Assembly (NCBI GenBank): GCA_028564705.1
Contig: JAPXFQ010000256.1
Coordinates: 434,001-498,000, forward strand
From: Apricaphanius iberus
Lineage: Eukaryota > Chordata > Actinopteri > Cyprinodontiformes > Aphaniidae
DNA: 64,000 bases
Direction of reading: 5' to 3'
The notes beneath the pieces are model-generated. The model searched no databases. It worked only from the letters and a program-made list of their open reading frames with translations, and had not been told where the DNA came from. Numbering within the stretch: position 1 is the first letter of the stretch; each line of letters opens with the position of its first letter. Positions 25,988-38,152 of this stretch are shown here, piece after piece. A program made the translations under genes and the position numbers.

Positions 25988-26232
25988 TCTATCCATCTTC
26001 TTCCGCTTATCCGAGGTCGGGTCGAAGGGACAGTAGCTTAAGCAGAGAGACACAGACTTCCCTCTCTCCGGCCACTTGGGCCAGCTCTTCAGGAGAAATC
26101 CTGAAGTTTCCCAGGCCATCCAAGAGACATAGTCCGTCTAGCGACGCCTGGGTCTTCCTCTGGGTCTCAATTCAGTGGGACATGCCTGGAAAACCACACC
26201 AGGGAGGCATCCAGGTAGCAAATTAATGCCAC
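25988..26232 (+). mobile_element. Fish-type interspersed repeat fragment
   Basis: The segment beginning CCATCTTCTTCCGCTTATCC and continuing through GAGGTCGGGTCG, CAGACTTCCC, GGGTCTTCCTCTGG and GTGGGACATGCC matches a consensus I know as very common in teleost genomes, probably the tail of a retrotransposon. I do not name the family. It directly abuts the G/T-only tract. Confidence 0.6.
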
Positions 26233-28250
26233 CTGAAAAAAATTACACTCGCCATGACGCATTAGCTTAGCTTCAACACTTGTAGCTAAGACCTACCAAC
26301 TGCTCGCCTTTAGGGGGACACCGGGTTAAGTAGGGAATAACATTTCTGTGAAGTGATAGCTTTGCACGATTCATAACCGAGCCCAGATACCTGCGATCGG
26401 TAGCGTACTCATCGATTGCACGCATGAGAACATTTAAAAAGACGTCCAACCTAGCCTGGATGCACTGAGAGTGCTTGTAGTTTCCAAAAGGAAGAAAGTG
26501 AGAATGGTTTTGGAGGGACAGGTTGACCGTGATGATACGCCTCAACCTGTCTGTCACAGAGAGACATGATGTGATTGGAGATTGTGAAGCAGTTGACCCC
26601 CAGGCAACTACCACAGCTAAACACTGAGCAAAGTCAGAAAAATAACTCATTTGGTTACAGTTTTTAGATCTGAAAACATTTTAATTAGACATCTTGTTGA
26701 ATTTTATGGCCAGTTCTGGGTCAGAGCAAACAGTAGTCAGCCTGCTGTCTGCTTCAACCTGGTTTGGATTAAGCCCTCCTGCTAGGCAGAGTATTTAATC
26801 TGAAGATTACCATTACATCCAAGAGGCAGTTACATAAGGATTCAGGGTGACCATACTCCTCTTCCTTTTTATCATATTAATGGCTAAAAGACTCCTTTTA
26901 TAGTCATCTTCTATGTAGTCGAGCATTCATCGTCAAGGTCTGACTCAGATTCTTATTAAGTTAAAAAGGGACTTGAAAAAAAATTTTATTAGACAGAAAT
27001 AAATTTTGAAAAAAGGAAAGAGTATGTAACAAAGCACTAGAAGCTTCTAACTTCTCAAACCACATGCAAAGGAAGGAAGAACCAGCCCTTAGTCAGAGCA
27101 GCCAGACAGAGAAGTTGAGGTGTGTGAAGAGAACTTCCACAACTTGTGAACGGATGGTAACAGCAGGTCAGAAAAGGTAGATAACTCAATATTCAACTCA
27201 AACTCTAAACCCTGCTCTCAGCGTACAACGCACGAGGCCCACCCACTACAAAAATAGACTTAAAAAAAAAAATTCTTAGCAAGCCTCACTTGCTTGTTTC
27301 TCACGGTAAAAAACCTGTGAATAGTACGTCTCACTTCCTGTTCCAACTCAGCGACTCCAAAAAAGAAAAAAAAAAGAAAAATCTAACCGCAGAAGAAGGG
27401 CAAGCCAACCCTGCTTACATCCTGAATGCTATAGCACAAACTCAACTAAACCTCTGTTTTGAAGTACTATTTGATTCTGACTGCAATGACAATTCACTCA
27501 AAAAACATGGCAGTAATAATGTAGCAATCCATCGTTAACTTAAGAGTATTTTATTACTAGCTGTAACTTTCTAAGTGAACAGGGCAACGACTGGACATCC
27601 AGGAAACCAGAGATTCATTTATCAAGGATACGCTCATCTTTGCTTGACTCATTCTATTCTTTAGGTTTCATTTAGCCCCACAAAACCTTCCTACCAGAGC
27701 CTGTTCTATGAAATGTACTTCTCAAGAACATACAGAAAACAAATCTGAAATGTTTAATAAATTACATTAAATACTTTTCTCTAAAATTGGCCCAGATGAC
27801 TGCCATGCCTGCCCTGCTGTAATCACAAACTTCAAGGCTAAAACCTCGCAGAATCCTTCCGATTAGAAACAGGAAGGAGTCTACTCATTTAATGTTCTTG
27901 ATAGGCCTCATTTCCTTCTAACAGATATATAAAACCAGAGGATTCGTCTCACTGGTGCGCTGTTAACATGTCAGGAACACAAGAGCCAAACTCGGGCCTT
28001 CTTGAAGACAAAAACAGGGTGTTGTCTTTGGCAGAAGCAGACCCAAACATCAATTATGCTCCAAACCCTCTTTCCAAAAGCCAAGGATAATCTCGCTCAG
28101 CCAGGCCCAATTATAGGTTATTTCTAGCTAGACTCAAGTCTTCATTGTACTCTATATCATCCCAAGTCCCCCAATGCAACAGCAGAAAATAATGGCCAAC
28201 TTAAAATGACTGGTGTTGAGAGCTAACTGAACCTGCAAAAAGATGAGACT
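26233..28250. other. Non-coding stretch
   Basis: Only chance frames; no exon, RNA gene or repeat family recognised. Confidence 0.45.
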
Positions 28251-28355
28251 CTCACAAAAGTATTCATACCGATTGAACTTTCTCAACACAAATGTTGATG
28301 CATGTTATTGGGATTCATGTGCTGGACCTAAGTAGCACATCATTTTGAGGACGAA
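28251..28355 (+). mobile_element. Tc1-like terminal fragment
   Basis: CACAAAAGTATTCATACC followed by TTATTGGGATTCATGTGCTG and AAGTAGCACATCATTTTGAGG matches the terminal inverted-repeat region of the common fish Tc1-like family (compare 51257 and 63853). Only one end is present. Confidence 0.6.
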
Positions 28356-29459
28356 AATGTTGTAAACATCCAAACACAGACGCCACTAAATCGAAATCCA
28401 GTGCAGCCAACCGCCTTCAAGGCACTGAAAATCAAGTCCGCCCATCTGTGTAAATGTAATCTCAGCATAAATCCGGCTGTTCTGTGAAGGCCTCAGACGT
28501 TTGTTAGTTAATTACTGAACAAACAGCATCATGGAGACCAAGGAACACGACAGACAGGCCAGGGAGACAGCTGTGGTGGGGTTTAAAGCAGAGAGCAGCA
28601 TAAAAATAAAAAAACAAAATGGCCGACACTCTGAAGACCTCACCAGGCACTGCTCAAACCCTCGTCCAAAACGGGAAGATTACCGAACCACTGCAAACCA
28701 GCCAAGACATCGCTGCCCACCTGAACAGACAGACAAGTCCAGGAGAGTGTTCATCAGAAGCTGCAAGGAGCAGCACTTTAACTTCAGAGAAATCTGCAAA
28801 GATCCAGGCATTAAGGAGATGAATTTGATCTGAGGACATATAGTAGTTGTGTTCTTTTGATGTAGACCAACTCTAGCAATTGGTTAGTTGGACACTAATG
28901 ACCCATTTCCACTAGGGCCAGTACGGTACAGAATGGAACAGGTCAGTACGGCCTGGAATGGGTAGGTTGTGTTTCCCATTACCATCTCAAAAGAACTGTA
29001 GTGGGCGAGGATGTGGGCGGACTTAGCTTAACAAAAACAGATTTTTTTAAATTTTTTTTTACCAATGTACAACTTAGACTTCCATAGCTCAGAGTGATGT
29101 AAATCTAGCCATCTTGTTTTACAAGGATACTTTGCAGCTTGGTTTTAGTTGGACATTAAATTCAAGTCAGCTCCAGGACAGGATGATTGCAATAAAAGCG
29201 GGTTTTTAAAAATATTTTCTATCACTTGCAATTTCTTCTTAGGAAAAAGAAAAAGAAAAAAATCAGGTAGAAAAATGTTTTGATTAAAATCTAGTAAAAT
29301 CTTTAGAAATCCAGAGATTTATTTTTAAGCCATATCATCCAGCCCTACCTCCGAGTGTTTCTGTAAATATTCACCCTCTATTCTGAACCTTTAATCCTGT
29401 AAAATTGGAGAAGTTTGGTCTTTGTTTAATAATACCTGCGTTCGTGAAGTTATGGATTC
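28356..29459. other. Non-coding stretch
   Basis: No gene recognised. The short frame at 28531-28833 is Arg/Lys-rich chance coding without homology. Confidence 0.4.
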
Positions 29460-29832
29460 AATAATATTAGGGATGCACCGAAATGAAAACTCTTGGCCGA
29501 AAACGAAAACCGAAAATGAAGAAAACTAAGGCCAAAAACCGAAACACCGAAATAAATTATTGTTAATTATTAGAACCATAGAATTTATGGCTATGATGTG
29601 TACTAACCTCACTAAAATCAAGGCATTGCAATAAATCAGTTACAAAACTATGAAGATATTTATTTAGCACTGACATAACAACAATGCATAATATAAATTA
29701 AGTTAATAAAGTTTCGGCTGTGTTGTTTCGGTGATTTAGGTCTTTCGGCCGAAAACCGAAAATGCACTTTTGGGTCATTTTCGGCCGAAAAATGTTCTGT
29801 GGCCGAATATTCGGTGCATCCCTAAATAATAT
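29460..29832. mobile_element. hAT-type MITE with intact ends and 8-bp target duplication
   Basis: The element proper is 29468-29824 (357 bp). It starts TAGGGATGCACCGAAA and ends TTCGGTGCATCCCTA, perfect 14-bp terminal inverted repeats. It is flanked by the identical 8-bp sequence AATAATAT on both sides (29460-29467 and 29825-29832), the target-duplication length of the hAT superfamily. Inside are repeated CGAAAA/GGCCGAAA motifs. There is no open frame, so it is a non-autonomous element mobilised in trans. Confidence 0.92.
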
Positions 29833-30390
29833 ATATACTTACAAGATCCCCCAAAAAACGTAGATAATTCACGACTCACACTGATTTCATTTTAATTTTA
29901 AGCTGCTTGCAGTTAACTGCAGTGTGCTGCTTATTTGAAACTTTAAACTATAGCTCACTCTGAGACACACAAACAACTCCAGACCAATCAGCTGCTACCG
30001 CTGCTGCATAGGAGTGAGAGGGATATCAAGTTACCGGACCAATCAGCCCATAGGTGAGTGTTTCTGGTCGCTTGGAACCAAGGCAGAGGTAGTCTGAAAA
30101 AAGGGGTCGGCTGGGAACGGACGGAGGTAATGGAAACACGCAAAAGCGTCCTGTTCTGTGCCGTACTGGCACTGGTGGAAATGGGGCATAAAAGACATCC
30201 CACCGTCTCCAGGGCGGGTCTGAGACAGGAAATGATATAAAGTGGGACAAAATACTGGGTCTGATTAAAATAAATGGAGCAGTGGTGTTAAGGTTGTCAG
30301 TAAAAACATATCTGGGTCACATAACCCAGAGCTGATTGGAAGATGGACAGAGCTGTTTACAACCAAAACCAGAGTGGGGAAAAAAACCTG
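29833..30390. other. Non-coding stretch
   Basis: Nothing recognisable; short frames around 30000-30250 have no homology I can name. Confidence 0.4.
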
Positions 30391-30545
30391 CTTGAGTACA
30401 TATTCATGCATTAGAATGGTCCAGTCAAAGTCAGTTGAAGAATCTAGAAATAACTGAGAACTTCCAATTACAGTTGTTCTACATCTGATCTGTCTTGAGT
30501 TGGAACTACTCGCTCAGTTTCTTGATGTGCAAACTTCATGGTGAC
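30391..30545 (-). mobile_element. Tc1-like internal fragment
   Basis: ATGCATTAGAATGGTCCAGT followed by CAAAGTCAGTTGAAGAATCT resembles the transposase region coding for the conserved end of the DDE domain in the common fish Tc1-like family. The remainder is diverged. Which strand is the sense one was judged only from similarity and is uncertain. Confidence 0.45.
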
Positions 30546-31900
30546 ACGCCCCAAAAGGCCTTCAGCTGTACCTATAGGGAATGCTGGTTCTATAGAGCAC
30601 TAACTCAGCCGTGCATCGTGTAGTTGACACGGCACAGTTTTCTGAACGCCATCAGCTAGATTAGTCAGTGGCGGTAATTAAACAACACTTGAAAAGTCTA
30701 AAGGATAAGATTTCTTCCCCACATTCAGAGGGCAGAGAGAGTGGATCTATTTTCAAGCAGCTTGTCTGCATCAAACTCTTTTTTATTTTATCTCAGCATT
30801 CAAGTATAAAGCCTTTTGCTGATGCACGGGAATTTCCCACAAACAAGTAAAGGTTAAGTACCTGAATACACTTAATGGTTACTTCAATGTCTGGGCCTTG
30901 CATACAGCTGTTGGGCAAGCGATGAGGGTTTTTAACGAGTTTGTACAGTTCCTCAAACCCATTTGTTCAGCTGTCGAATATTATCCACCTGACCAAATGC
31001 AAACACACAGATGTAAATGACTCCAACTGTTCGGTCCAGGTTCAGATAAGGTCCGCCTTTGTAATCGTCCCAAATAAGAGATACTTTACGAGTGATTTAA
31101 CTGGGTTTTGGCGCAATAATTGTTTAGCAGCTAGAGTGGAAACAAAAGAAAATATTACTTTTTGAACAAATATAGTTGCAGTATTCGTTTTGATTTTTAG
31201 TTTTGTTTTTTTTATATCAATTGATTCATGAAATGTTAAGAGACTGAGTGTATCATTGGTAGTCATTGCTGAAATGCTGAGTTAAGAGTTAAACCTAGCA
31301 GGGGGGCAGCTTAGTGAGAGACCAATGTGGGGGCGTTTTACAGGGCTTGGTTTTTTTCCATCCCCATACCCTTCAATGCCATTAATTTCTTACCAGATTA
31401 AAACAAACTAATTCACTAGAATTGTGCAGTAGATAATCATAGATTGAAGGTTTGCAGCAATTGGGGGGTGGGGGTGGGGTGGGGGGGTAAATGTAAGGGA
31501 GAATGTGGTACACATCTGCACTGCCATCAAAGGCTTACCTTTTTGTGGTCAGTGTGGTGGCGGTGGTGGGGTGATCAGCAAAGCATTGTGGGTCAGAGTA
31601 GGCACTATGCTGCAAATCCTCAGAAAATGTTGATGCCAACTAGAAAGGGCAAGCTCATAGAGTACCAGAAAATTCCACCTCTGTTTGTATCCCTTTCATT
31701 TTTGCAAATTTTTTTAACATTACAATTCCACACTTTAGTGTATTTTACCCGTAATTTCTAGGGATACTCCCAGCACAAAGCGGTGCAGAATTATAAAGTA
31801 GGAGAATGGGTGCACATGAGTTTTTTTCCCCGACGTGACTTGCAAATGTATTTAGCAATGCTGCGTACATTTGCAGAGCCCAGAAGACTCCCAAATCTAT
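30546..31900. other. Non-coding stretch
   Basis: No exon recognised. G-rich simple sequence at 31462-31488. Confidence 0.4.
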
Positions 31901-32220
31901 AGAGCCGCGAGTCTTCTGGGCTAGGCCTCCAAACTTTTTCCGCATGTAGAAACTTCTGTTTAGTCCCATTCGTCTTTAGCAATAACGGTTTGAGGTAAAT
32001 CCGAACAGGGTGGAAAAGCCACGGTGAACAATGAGGCTTGTCAAAAATGATGCACTTTGGACGATTCAAACATGCTTTAATTTAAATGATTCCACTGTAG
32101 CTCTGACACTAGTTTGGGTCATTGTCCTCCCGGATGGTGAACCTCCACCATCTCAGTCTTTTGCAGCATCATCCCCTCTTTCTGACACCTTACATTTTCA
32201 GAAGAGGTTTAAACGAAGCT
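31901..32220 (-). mobile_element. Tc1-like internal fragment
   Basis: The plus strand reads GGGTCATTGTCCTCCCGGAT, then GGTGAACCTCCACC and CTCAGTCTTTTGCAGCATC. This is the antisense of the transposase middle region of the common fish Tc1-like family. Coding potential is destroyed. Confidence 0.55.
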
Positions 32221-33444
32221 CTTCCGTTTGTTTTATAACCTAACCCTAACTGAATGTCTCCACAATTTAACCCCGTCTGCAATGTTACTACCGGTGATGC
32301 TGCATGTTTGCTTAAGTAAAAAAAAAAAAAAAAACTCTGAATATTTGAGAAATGTATCAATCTATTTCCACTCTACAAATGTACACTACTTTGTGTACAC
32401 GAAAATCCAGATCACTCTACATATCTATCGTAAAACTTAAGTGTAAAAATATGCAGAACAAAGTTGCAACAAACAAGAGTTCCGTCCATACTGATACGGT
32501 CGTGGGAGTACACGCAAACCGGTGTGTTATCTGCCTTCCTCTTTAAAAGTTGTCCTTCGGCTACCGAGCAGACTGACCAGATTCCTTTCTGCCTGTATCC
32601 AAGTGACGCTGAGCAAATGCTTTTTCATCCGAGCAATGTCAGCTGCGAAGCTAAAAGTTCGCCTAATGTTGTGCTATTGCATAATAGTCACCGTGCTCAG
32701 ACATGTTACAGTCTCTTACTTTCAAACTTACCGTTATATATAACATTGTACTTTTTAGAGTGACTTTACATGAGCAAAAAAACAGTAGTCGGTGGTGGTT
32801 ATATACACCGTTTATTTGAGCTTTAATAAGATTAATGCAGCAGCCCTGAGAAACAGAGGCTTAAATCTGCTTTTGACTGCTGCGGTTAAACTTCCTTAGA
32901 AGGTTAAGTCATCAGTTTTGGTTCATTACAAAAAAATGACGCACAAACTAAAACCACAAACAACTAGAAACTGACCTTTCTTTAAAAAAAATTGTAAGAC
33001 TGATAGAATTTACAATAGGCTTAGAGTTAGCAGCTAGCCTAGCGTTTTCACTGTATCGAGGAAATTGCTAGTATTGAGCAAGGAGCTAACTAGCATCAGC
33101 AACTTGCTCTACTTCAACCATCCTGTTGTGAAAGCCAAAATAACGTCCCGCAAGCGAAGAGTACACCAACTACTAGGGGCTAATGTAGCTGCCAGGCTGA
33201 GCAACAATCAATAAGAACACGTAGGGGAGCAGTGGTTGCCATTTAACTTGCAAAGAGGGAAGGCGATTAACTCTAACACAGGCAGAACAGTCAAACTCCT
33301 TCTTTAGCATGCTACGGCAGCCTGTTTTAAAAGGCTAACGTTAATCTAAACAAAGTTAGTAACTCGAGTCAACGCCAGCTGCGTTTGGCAGAAAACACTT
33401 ATTTTCTTAATTTCGGCAGTATTTGTAATGTTGACGTTACTTAC
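32221..33444. other. Non-coding stretch, probably first intron of the leftward gene
   Basis: Lies immediately downstream, on the minus strand, of the splice donor at 33444. No exon seen. Contains an A17 run at 32319-32335. Confidence 0.4.
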
Positions 33445-33770
33445 AACTTTTGGTCTTTCTTTCTTTTAGTTGAGCTAGGTCGCTAGCTTGCAGACGGTCT
33501 TTTCATTTGCCGATCGAGCTTGAACGTCCTGGCCCTCCTCCATTGGAAGGCTTTGCGTATTGGTGTGTTGTGTTTTTTTTTTCCTCTTTTTTTCGCAGTC
33601 TGTTGCAAGTCGGTAGAGGTCCTCTGTCAAAGCCAACGGCAGCTTTTTGGTTCCTCCTCCTTGATTATGATTGGCTGTAAATTATTACACCTACTACTAG
33701 GGGAATTTTATGATTGGATAAATTACTTTTCCAAGGTTGAGCAGGCTACTTGTTGATTGGATAGCGTCTT
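33445..33770 (-). promoter_or_regulatory. Minus-strand CCAAT-box promoter with non-coding first exon (fryl 5' end by synteny)
   Basis: On the minus strand, four CCAAT boxes in the same orientation are seen as ATTGG on plus at 33542, 33670, 33713 and 33756. The last three are each 43 bp apart. Downstream, a consensus donor (GTT|GTAAGTAAC, exon end 33445) follows a short upstream open frame beginning MKRPSA. This is the layout of a TATA-less, NF-Y-driven promoter and a spliced 5' UTR exon. In human, FRYL lies beside OCIAD1/OCIAD2 and is transcribed away from them, so fryl is the best candidate. No FRYL coding sequence was found to confirm it. Confidence 0.5.
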
Positions 33771-34089
33771 TTCCCAGACTGCGTTGGCAGAAATGTACGT
33801 TTGTTTTGTTTACCACACCACACCGATGTGAACTGAAATGGGCGGGGAACTCAAAGGAACTACAAATGACTTATGATTAGATGTAAAAAAATGCTGACAA
33901 GTGGCTAAAGTTCTTTTCTTTGTTTCATTGTCACATAGTATTGGATATATATACGGGATGCAAAGATGCCACTTTCATCAAACCGATATGATACCGATAC
34001 GTGGATCTGAGTAGTACCAATGCCAATACTTCTGCCACACAACAAATAAATGCAATGAACTGGTTTTATTTTCTTCTCTACATGTAAAA

Positions 34090-34098
<9 letters not shown>

Positions 34099-34142
<44 letters not shown>

Positions 34143-34160
34143 GTATGTGTGTGTGTGTGT
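34099..34160. repeat. TA/TG microsatellite
   Basis: A-run followed by (TA)n of about 40 bp and (TG)n of about 18 bp. The flanking 33950-34090 (CGGGATGCAAAGATGCC and ACCGATACG motifs) looks like the end of a decayed MITE. Confidence 0.9.
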
Positions 34161-34519
34161 TCTCAATTTTAGTAAGAAATCCATTAGTCATGGATCAAAA
34201 TCAGAACAGAATTCTTCATGCCATTGTGTAGAAGGCTGAGGGGAAGGGTCTTGGATAATGGGACATATATTTAACAGTGGTCCAAACTGAATAATTAACA
34301 TTCTTACCTAATTTCAAAAAGAGGCAAAGAGAAACAAAAAAAAGTAACTAAAATAACATTTTAAACTATTTGAGACATGTATGATGAATTTATATTAAAT
34401 ATTTAAATTTTTACCCAGATAAATCAGCTTTTTTTACGGGAAGGCTGTAAACTTATAAGGAGGGCATTGCCTCCCCCTTGGTTTCACTGGATTCGACCTC
34501 ATGCTGATACATGATTGAC

Positions 34520-34912
34520 AGGAGGCAGGAAACCATCCCAACGATACGATACGATATGTATCATGATACATATGGGACGATACAATATATCGCGATATAT
34601 CGCAATACCATGAGTAAGACTAAATTTTTTTAATTGTACAAATTTAACCATAAAAAATCTGTCACAACATTCTAAACACTCCAACCTGTTTCTATTACTT
34701 CATCTAGTTGATCCACTTTAACAAAGAAGGTGAAAACAGCCACTAACTACCAGTCATACTTTTAATTTTATGACAAAAATTAATGTAATTATTAATGGTT
34801 CAATTAAAATTCTTAAAAAATAGAAATCAATTCTTTGCTTTTGAATATCGATAAAATATCTTGACGTAAAATATTGCAATATATTGGCATATTTATATTT
34901 TCTTAAATCCCT
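34520..34912. mobile_element. Probable MITE with palindromic AT-rich interior
   Basis: The right end ATATTTTCTTAAATCCCTA is the near reverse complement of the left end of the hAT-like MITE at 19505. The left part contains two perfect palindromes: ATATGTATCATGATACATAT at 34554-34573 and ATATATCGCGATATAT at 34585-34600. The left terminus is not clean. No coding capacity. Confidence 0.45.
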
Positions 34913-35207
34913 ATAAGGTATGTCTAATAAATGGAATTATACAGTATGATCAGACTTTGTAAAACTACTAAATGCTCTGTAGTATATGTGGATATAAAAG
35001 ATAAAGTTCGCCCAGCAGACGGTCTGCAGACAGAACATAATGATGTTGGTTAGCCACTCAGATTATATGACATCAAGTTGTCTTCCTTTGAATGTTAATG
35101 ATTAAACCAAACAACGCTACAAAAGAGATTTTGTACCCTCGTTCACAAGGTGGCATGTACACAGATAAAACAAGATAACATCTGCTTTTTCTAACTCAGG
35201 TCTTCTT

Positions 35208-35221
35208 GCGCCCTCTAGTGG
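35208..35221 (-). promoter_or_regulatory. CTCF-like motif
   Basis: The minus strand reads CCACTAGAGGGCGC, which fits the core CTCF consensus CCASYAGRKGGCRS at every position. It sits between the 33.5-kb promoter and the 3' end of ociad2, a sensible place for an insulator. Binding cannot be shown from sequence. Confidence 0.5.
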
Positions 35222-35485
35222 ATTTTGTTTTTTAGAGAAAAAATTATTATAAAATAAAACGTCCATGAAGTGCATTTGCAGTTGATGTAGCCTGCAGACA
35301 TGTAGCAACTAGTAAATCCGCCACGCTGCTTCCTTGATTGATTGATTGTTGGTCTGAAAAATAAAAACCAACAACATAGACAGTAAATGCAGGTCAGGTT
35401 CGATTAAAAACAAGGGAAAAATAATCTGGTTAAGATCATGAAAGTGAATTTCTCATAGCCCCTTTACCTTTGTGTGCCTTTGACT

Positions 35486-38152
35486 CTAAGCTTGTTCTAC
35501 AGGTGCAGCCGGAGACTTTTTCTTGCATTCTTCACACTCATGATGGCAGTGTCTGTTGAGACCAGAAAATTATTAGTGACATGCATAGCTGTGTTTTCCT
35601 AACATAGGCCTTCTATACCGTATTTGTGATTGTGTTGAAAAATAATTTGGTACCCTTCAGTGTTTTACAGGTCGTTGGAATGGATAACTCAGAACCTTGT
35701 CTCGAAACTGAAGCACTATTTCACTGTGTTGTAGATTTCTAGATTATTTGATTATCTGTTGCTCAAGATCTAAAGAAAATGAACTGGCGAACTTGATCTG
35801 GATTGTTCAACAGCAAGTTATTTAAAATATGATTCGAAACTCTTTATTCTGTTTTGTGAAAACACAAAAAGAACCAATTTGATACTCATTGGTATTTGGA
35901 TAATCTTATGTAGACAATCATAAAAATTATGATAAATATAATTAGGTAAAGAAAAATAAATCACATTCTTAAAAAAGCACTAAGACGGTTAAACTGTAAA
36001 TACTGAATACTTTGCCCACCTGTGTCCTGGACCAGAGGGACCTCTTCTGGACCAGGGCCCTGATCCCGGGCCGTCTTTAACACCTAGTTCCTGGAACTTG
36101 CTTCGACAGGTTCCAACATACGAAGCTTTTCCCACTGCAAACCCCAGGAGCCCTGCGACTAACAAGGAAAGATTTAAGACTTACTATTTACTTATTATTC
36201 AAACTCAAAGATTCCTGTTAAAGCGAGAAAATACAACAGACCTGCTAGCTTTGGAAAAGGGCCAAATCTTGATGACGATTTCCAAACACCTGCACAAAGA
36301 AGAAAGAAAAGTCATTCTTCTTAAATGAAATACTGCAAAGAAAGGAAATGTTCATTTCATTCATTTTTTCATTCATTCATTTCATTCGTTCATTTTCATT
36401 TACTCATTCGTTTCGTTACATTTTTGTTTGAGAAATAATGAAGGAGTGGAGACCGAATGTCTTTACCATTGTAAATGAGACCACCAGTTACAGCCATACT
36501 ACTCACAGACAGTGGAAGAGCTGAAAAGAGAAACAGGATAAATGATGCTAAACAGCTGATAAAACTGATATAATTGCAGATACATGATAGATATGCTCAG
36601 ATCAGTTGGCCGGAAATCGTAATTAGTCCATTTTTCCCTTGACTGGCTCTGACTGGTGATCAGCAGGTTCCTTTTCATGCACCAAAACACAATCTCCACA
36701 TTTTTGGTCAATAAATGCCTCAATCAACAGTGTGTATTTGGATGCACATTATGTTTAGTATAATACAGAGGCATAATAAATTGTTAATATGCTACTCTAT
36801 AGCTCTAGAAGAAAAAAAAGGAAAAGAAATCAGAATCGGCCAAATATCATGATTTAGTCAGACGTCAAAAAAAAGGAAAAACCTGATCAGTGCACCTCTA
36901 ATAAATATGAATAAATACTTTAGTAAAAAAAAATAATAAAACTACACACTCAGATCAAACCCTCAATAAAAGCAGTGAGATATCAGACTGTTGATGATAG
37001 AGCTTCTCAAAGGGAATTTGAAGACCCATTGACCTTGCAAGATAGTTTATCTTCCTGTCATAAATCTTTTGTTTATATATTTTGCCTGTTCCCAAAGTTC
37101 ACGGGGGTAAAGTAATCCTGATTACTTTGGGGCATAAGGACAAAGCGAGGAAGCGCTGATTGTTGTCAGTTCACGTTTACATAAGTTCATGGTGAAACAA
37201 GATGCTTCATGGCTGATCGTAAGCACTGGGACAGAGAGGGAGGGAATAAAGATATAAGCAACATAAAACAAACTGTTTAATACGTTTTTTTGGACTCTTA
37301 ATCATTTGACACTGGCCAGAATATTTCTCATCCACATTCCCAGTAAGTTTGGTACTATAGTCTTTTGCTGAATGACTTATATCTACATCGACTCGCTTTC
37401 TTTTAGCAGTTACTTTGACAAATCATTTGTAAATTTGGTCATTCTTCTAGGATTAGGTCTGTTTCTTTTCATTACAATCAACTTGATCTACATTGTCATG
37501 GAAACTTTGGACAGTCTCAGCTGAGCCCCACTCAGCCGTAGCCTGAAACAAAGATTATGCAGGCCGGCCGTGCTGCTTATGTAAATTTTGCTGATTTGAG
37601 CTCGTTTATTCCAATTTGAAAAATGAACATGCTCCTGTATGGAATAGAAGCCTCTCCTTTTTTATCCTTGCTCTGAATTCCACAGTAAAGAATGTAAAAC
37701 ACACATTGCAGTGACCCGGGTACTGACTGATGAATCCTATTTCACTGCTTTTACACATGGAGGAAGATGCGGAAGTACTTCCCAGAGAGACATTTGCAGA
37801 GCTCCAAAGTTGCACAAAGCTCCAAATTGTTCAGAAATATAGACTGGTGTCTAGTTTAATATCGAACAGAGATTACCCCTGTACCAGAAGCTTTCCTCTT
37901 GGCACTCTTTCCAGACCTTCCTCACATCTTCCCTGTGAATGTGCGCGTCACTCAGGGGACACTGTAAGACATACACAGAAGGTAGGTTAGGCGTCATTTC
38001 CTCCACACGGCTGCACAGGATGGTAATCGGAGTCATTTCTTTAAATTGTCACTTACCTTCCAGCCCTGTTTGGCTGAAGCTGAATCGGGAGCAGCAACAG
38101 CAGCTGTTTCCTCTGTCATCACTGTAATAGTTTGTCCACTTTCAGAAGTCAT
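35486..38152 (-). CDS. ociad2: OCIA domain-containing protein 2, complete, six coding exons
   Basis: Coding exons on the minus strand are 38152-38057, 37961-37877, 36520-36467, 36289-36242, 36158-36020 and 35552-35486. All have GT/AG borders and matching phases, giving 162 residues (human OCIAD2 is about 154). The protein begins MTSESGQT. The OCIA domain (about residues 34-115) carries HIHREDVRKVWKECQEESFW, a hydrophobic segment at 61-78 (ALPLSVSSMAVTGGLIYN) and a glycine-rich hydrophobic segment at about 93-110 (LAVAGLLGFAVGKASYVG). The C-terminus keeps the CxxC-type HECEECKKK found in human OCIAD2, which separates it from OCIAD1. OCIA proteins are small membrane proteins of mitochondria and endosomes; OCIAD1 is linked to respiratory complex III assembly. 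I infer a similar location here. The start is the first ATG of the open exon. No clear polyadenylation signal was identified downstream. Confidence 0.93.

Noticed and set aside
25064..26226. Open frames of about 280-360 codons on both strands over the G/T tract
   Set aside because: They exist because a G/T-only strand cannot form stop codons (its complement, C/A only, cannot either). Composition is absurd for a protein and there is no homology.
28531..28833. 100-codon plus-strand frame rich in Arg/Lys
   Set aside because: No homology, no splice or promoter context, composition consistent with chance.
1..33440. Coding exons of fryl
   Set aside because: I looked on the minus strand for the conserved N-terminal coding region of FRYL and found nothing matching; only the synteny and promoter argument remains.
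33780..35480. ociad1 between the 33.5-kb promoter and ociad2
   Set aside because: The interval is short, holds MITE-like sequence and a microsatellite, and no OCIA-domain exon could be read on the plus strand.
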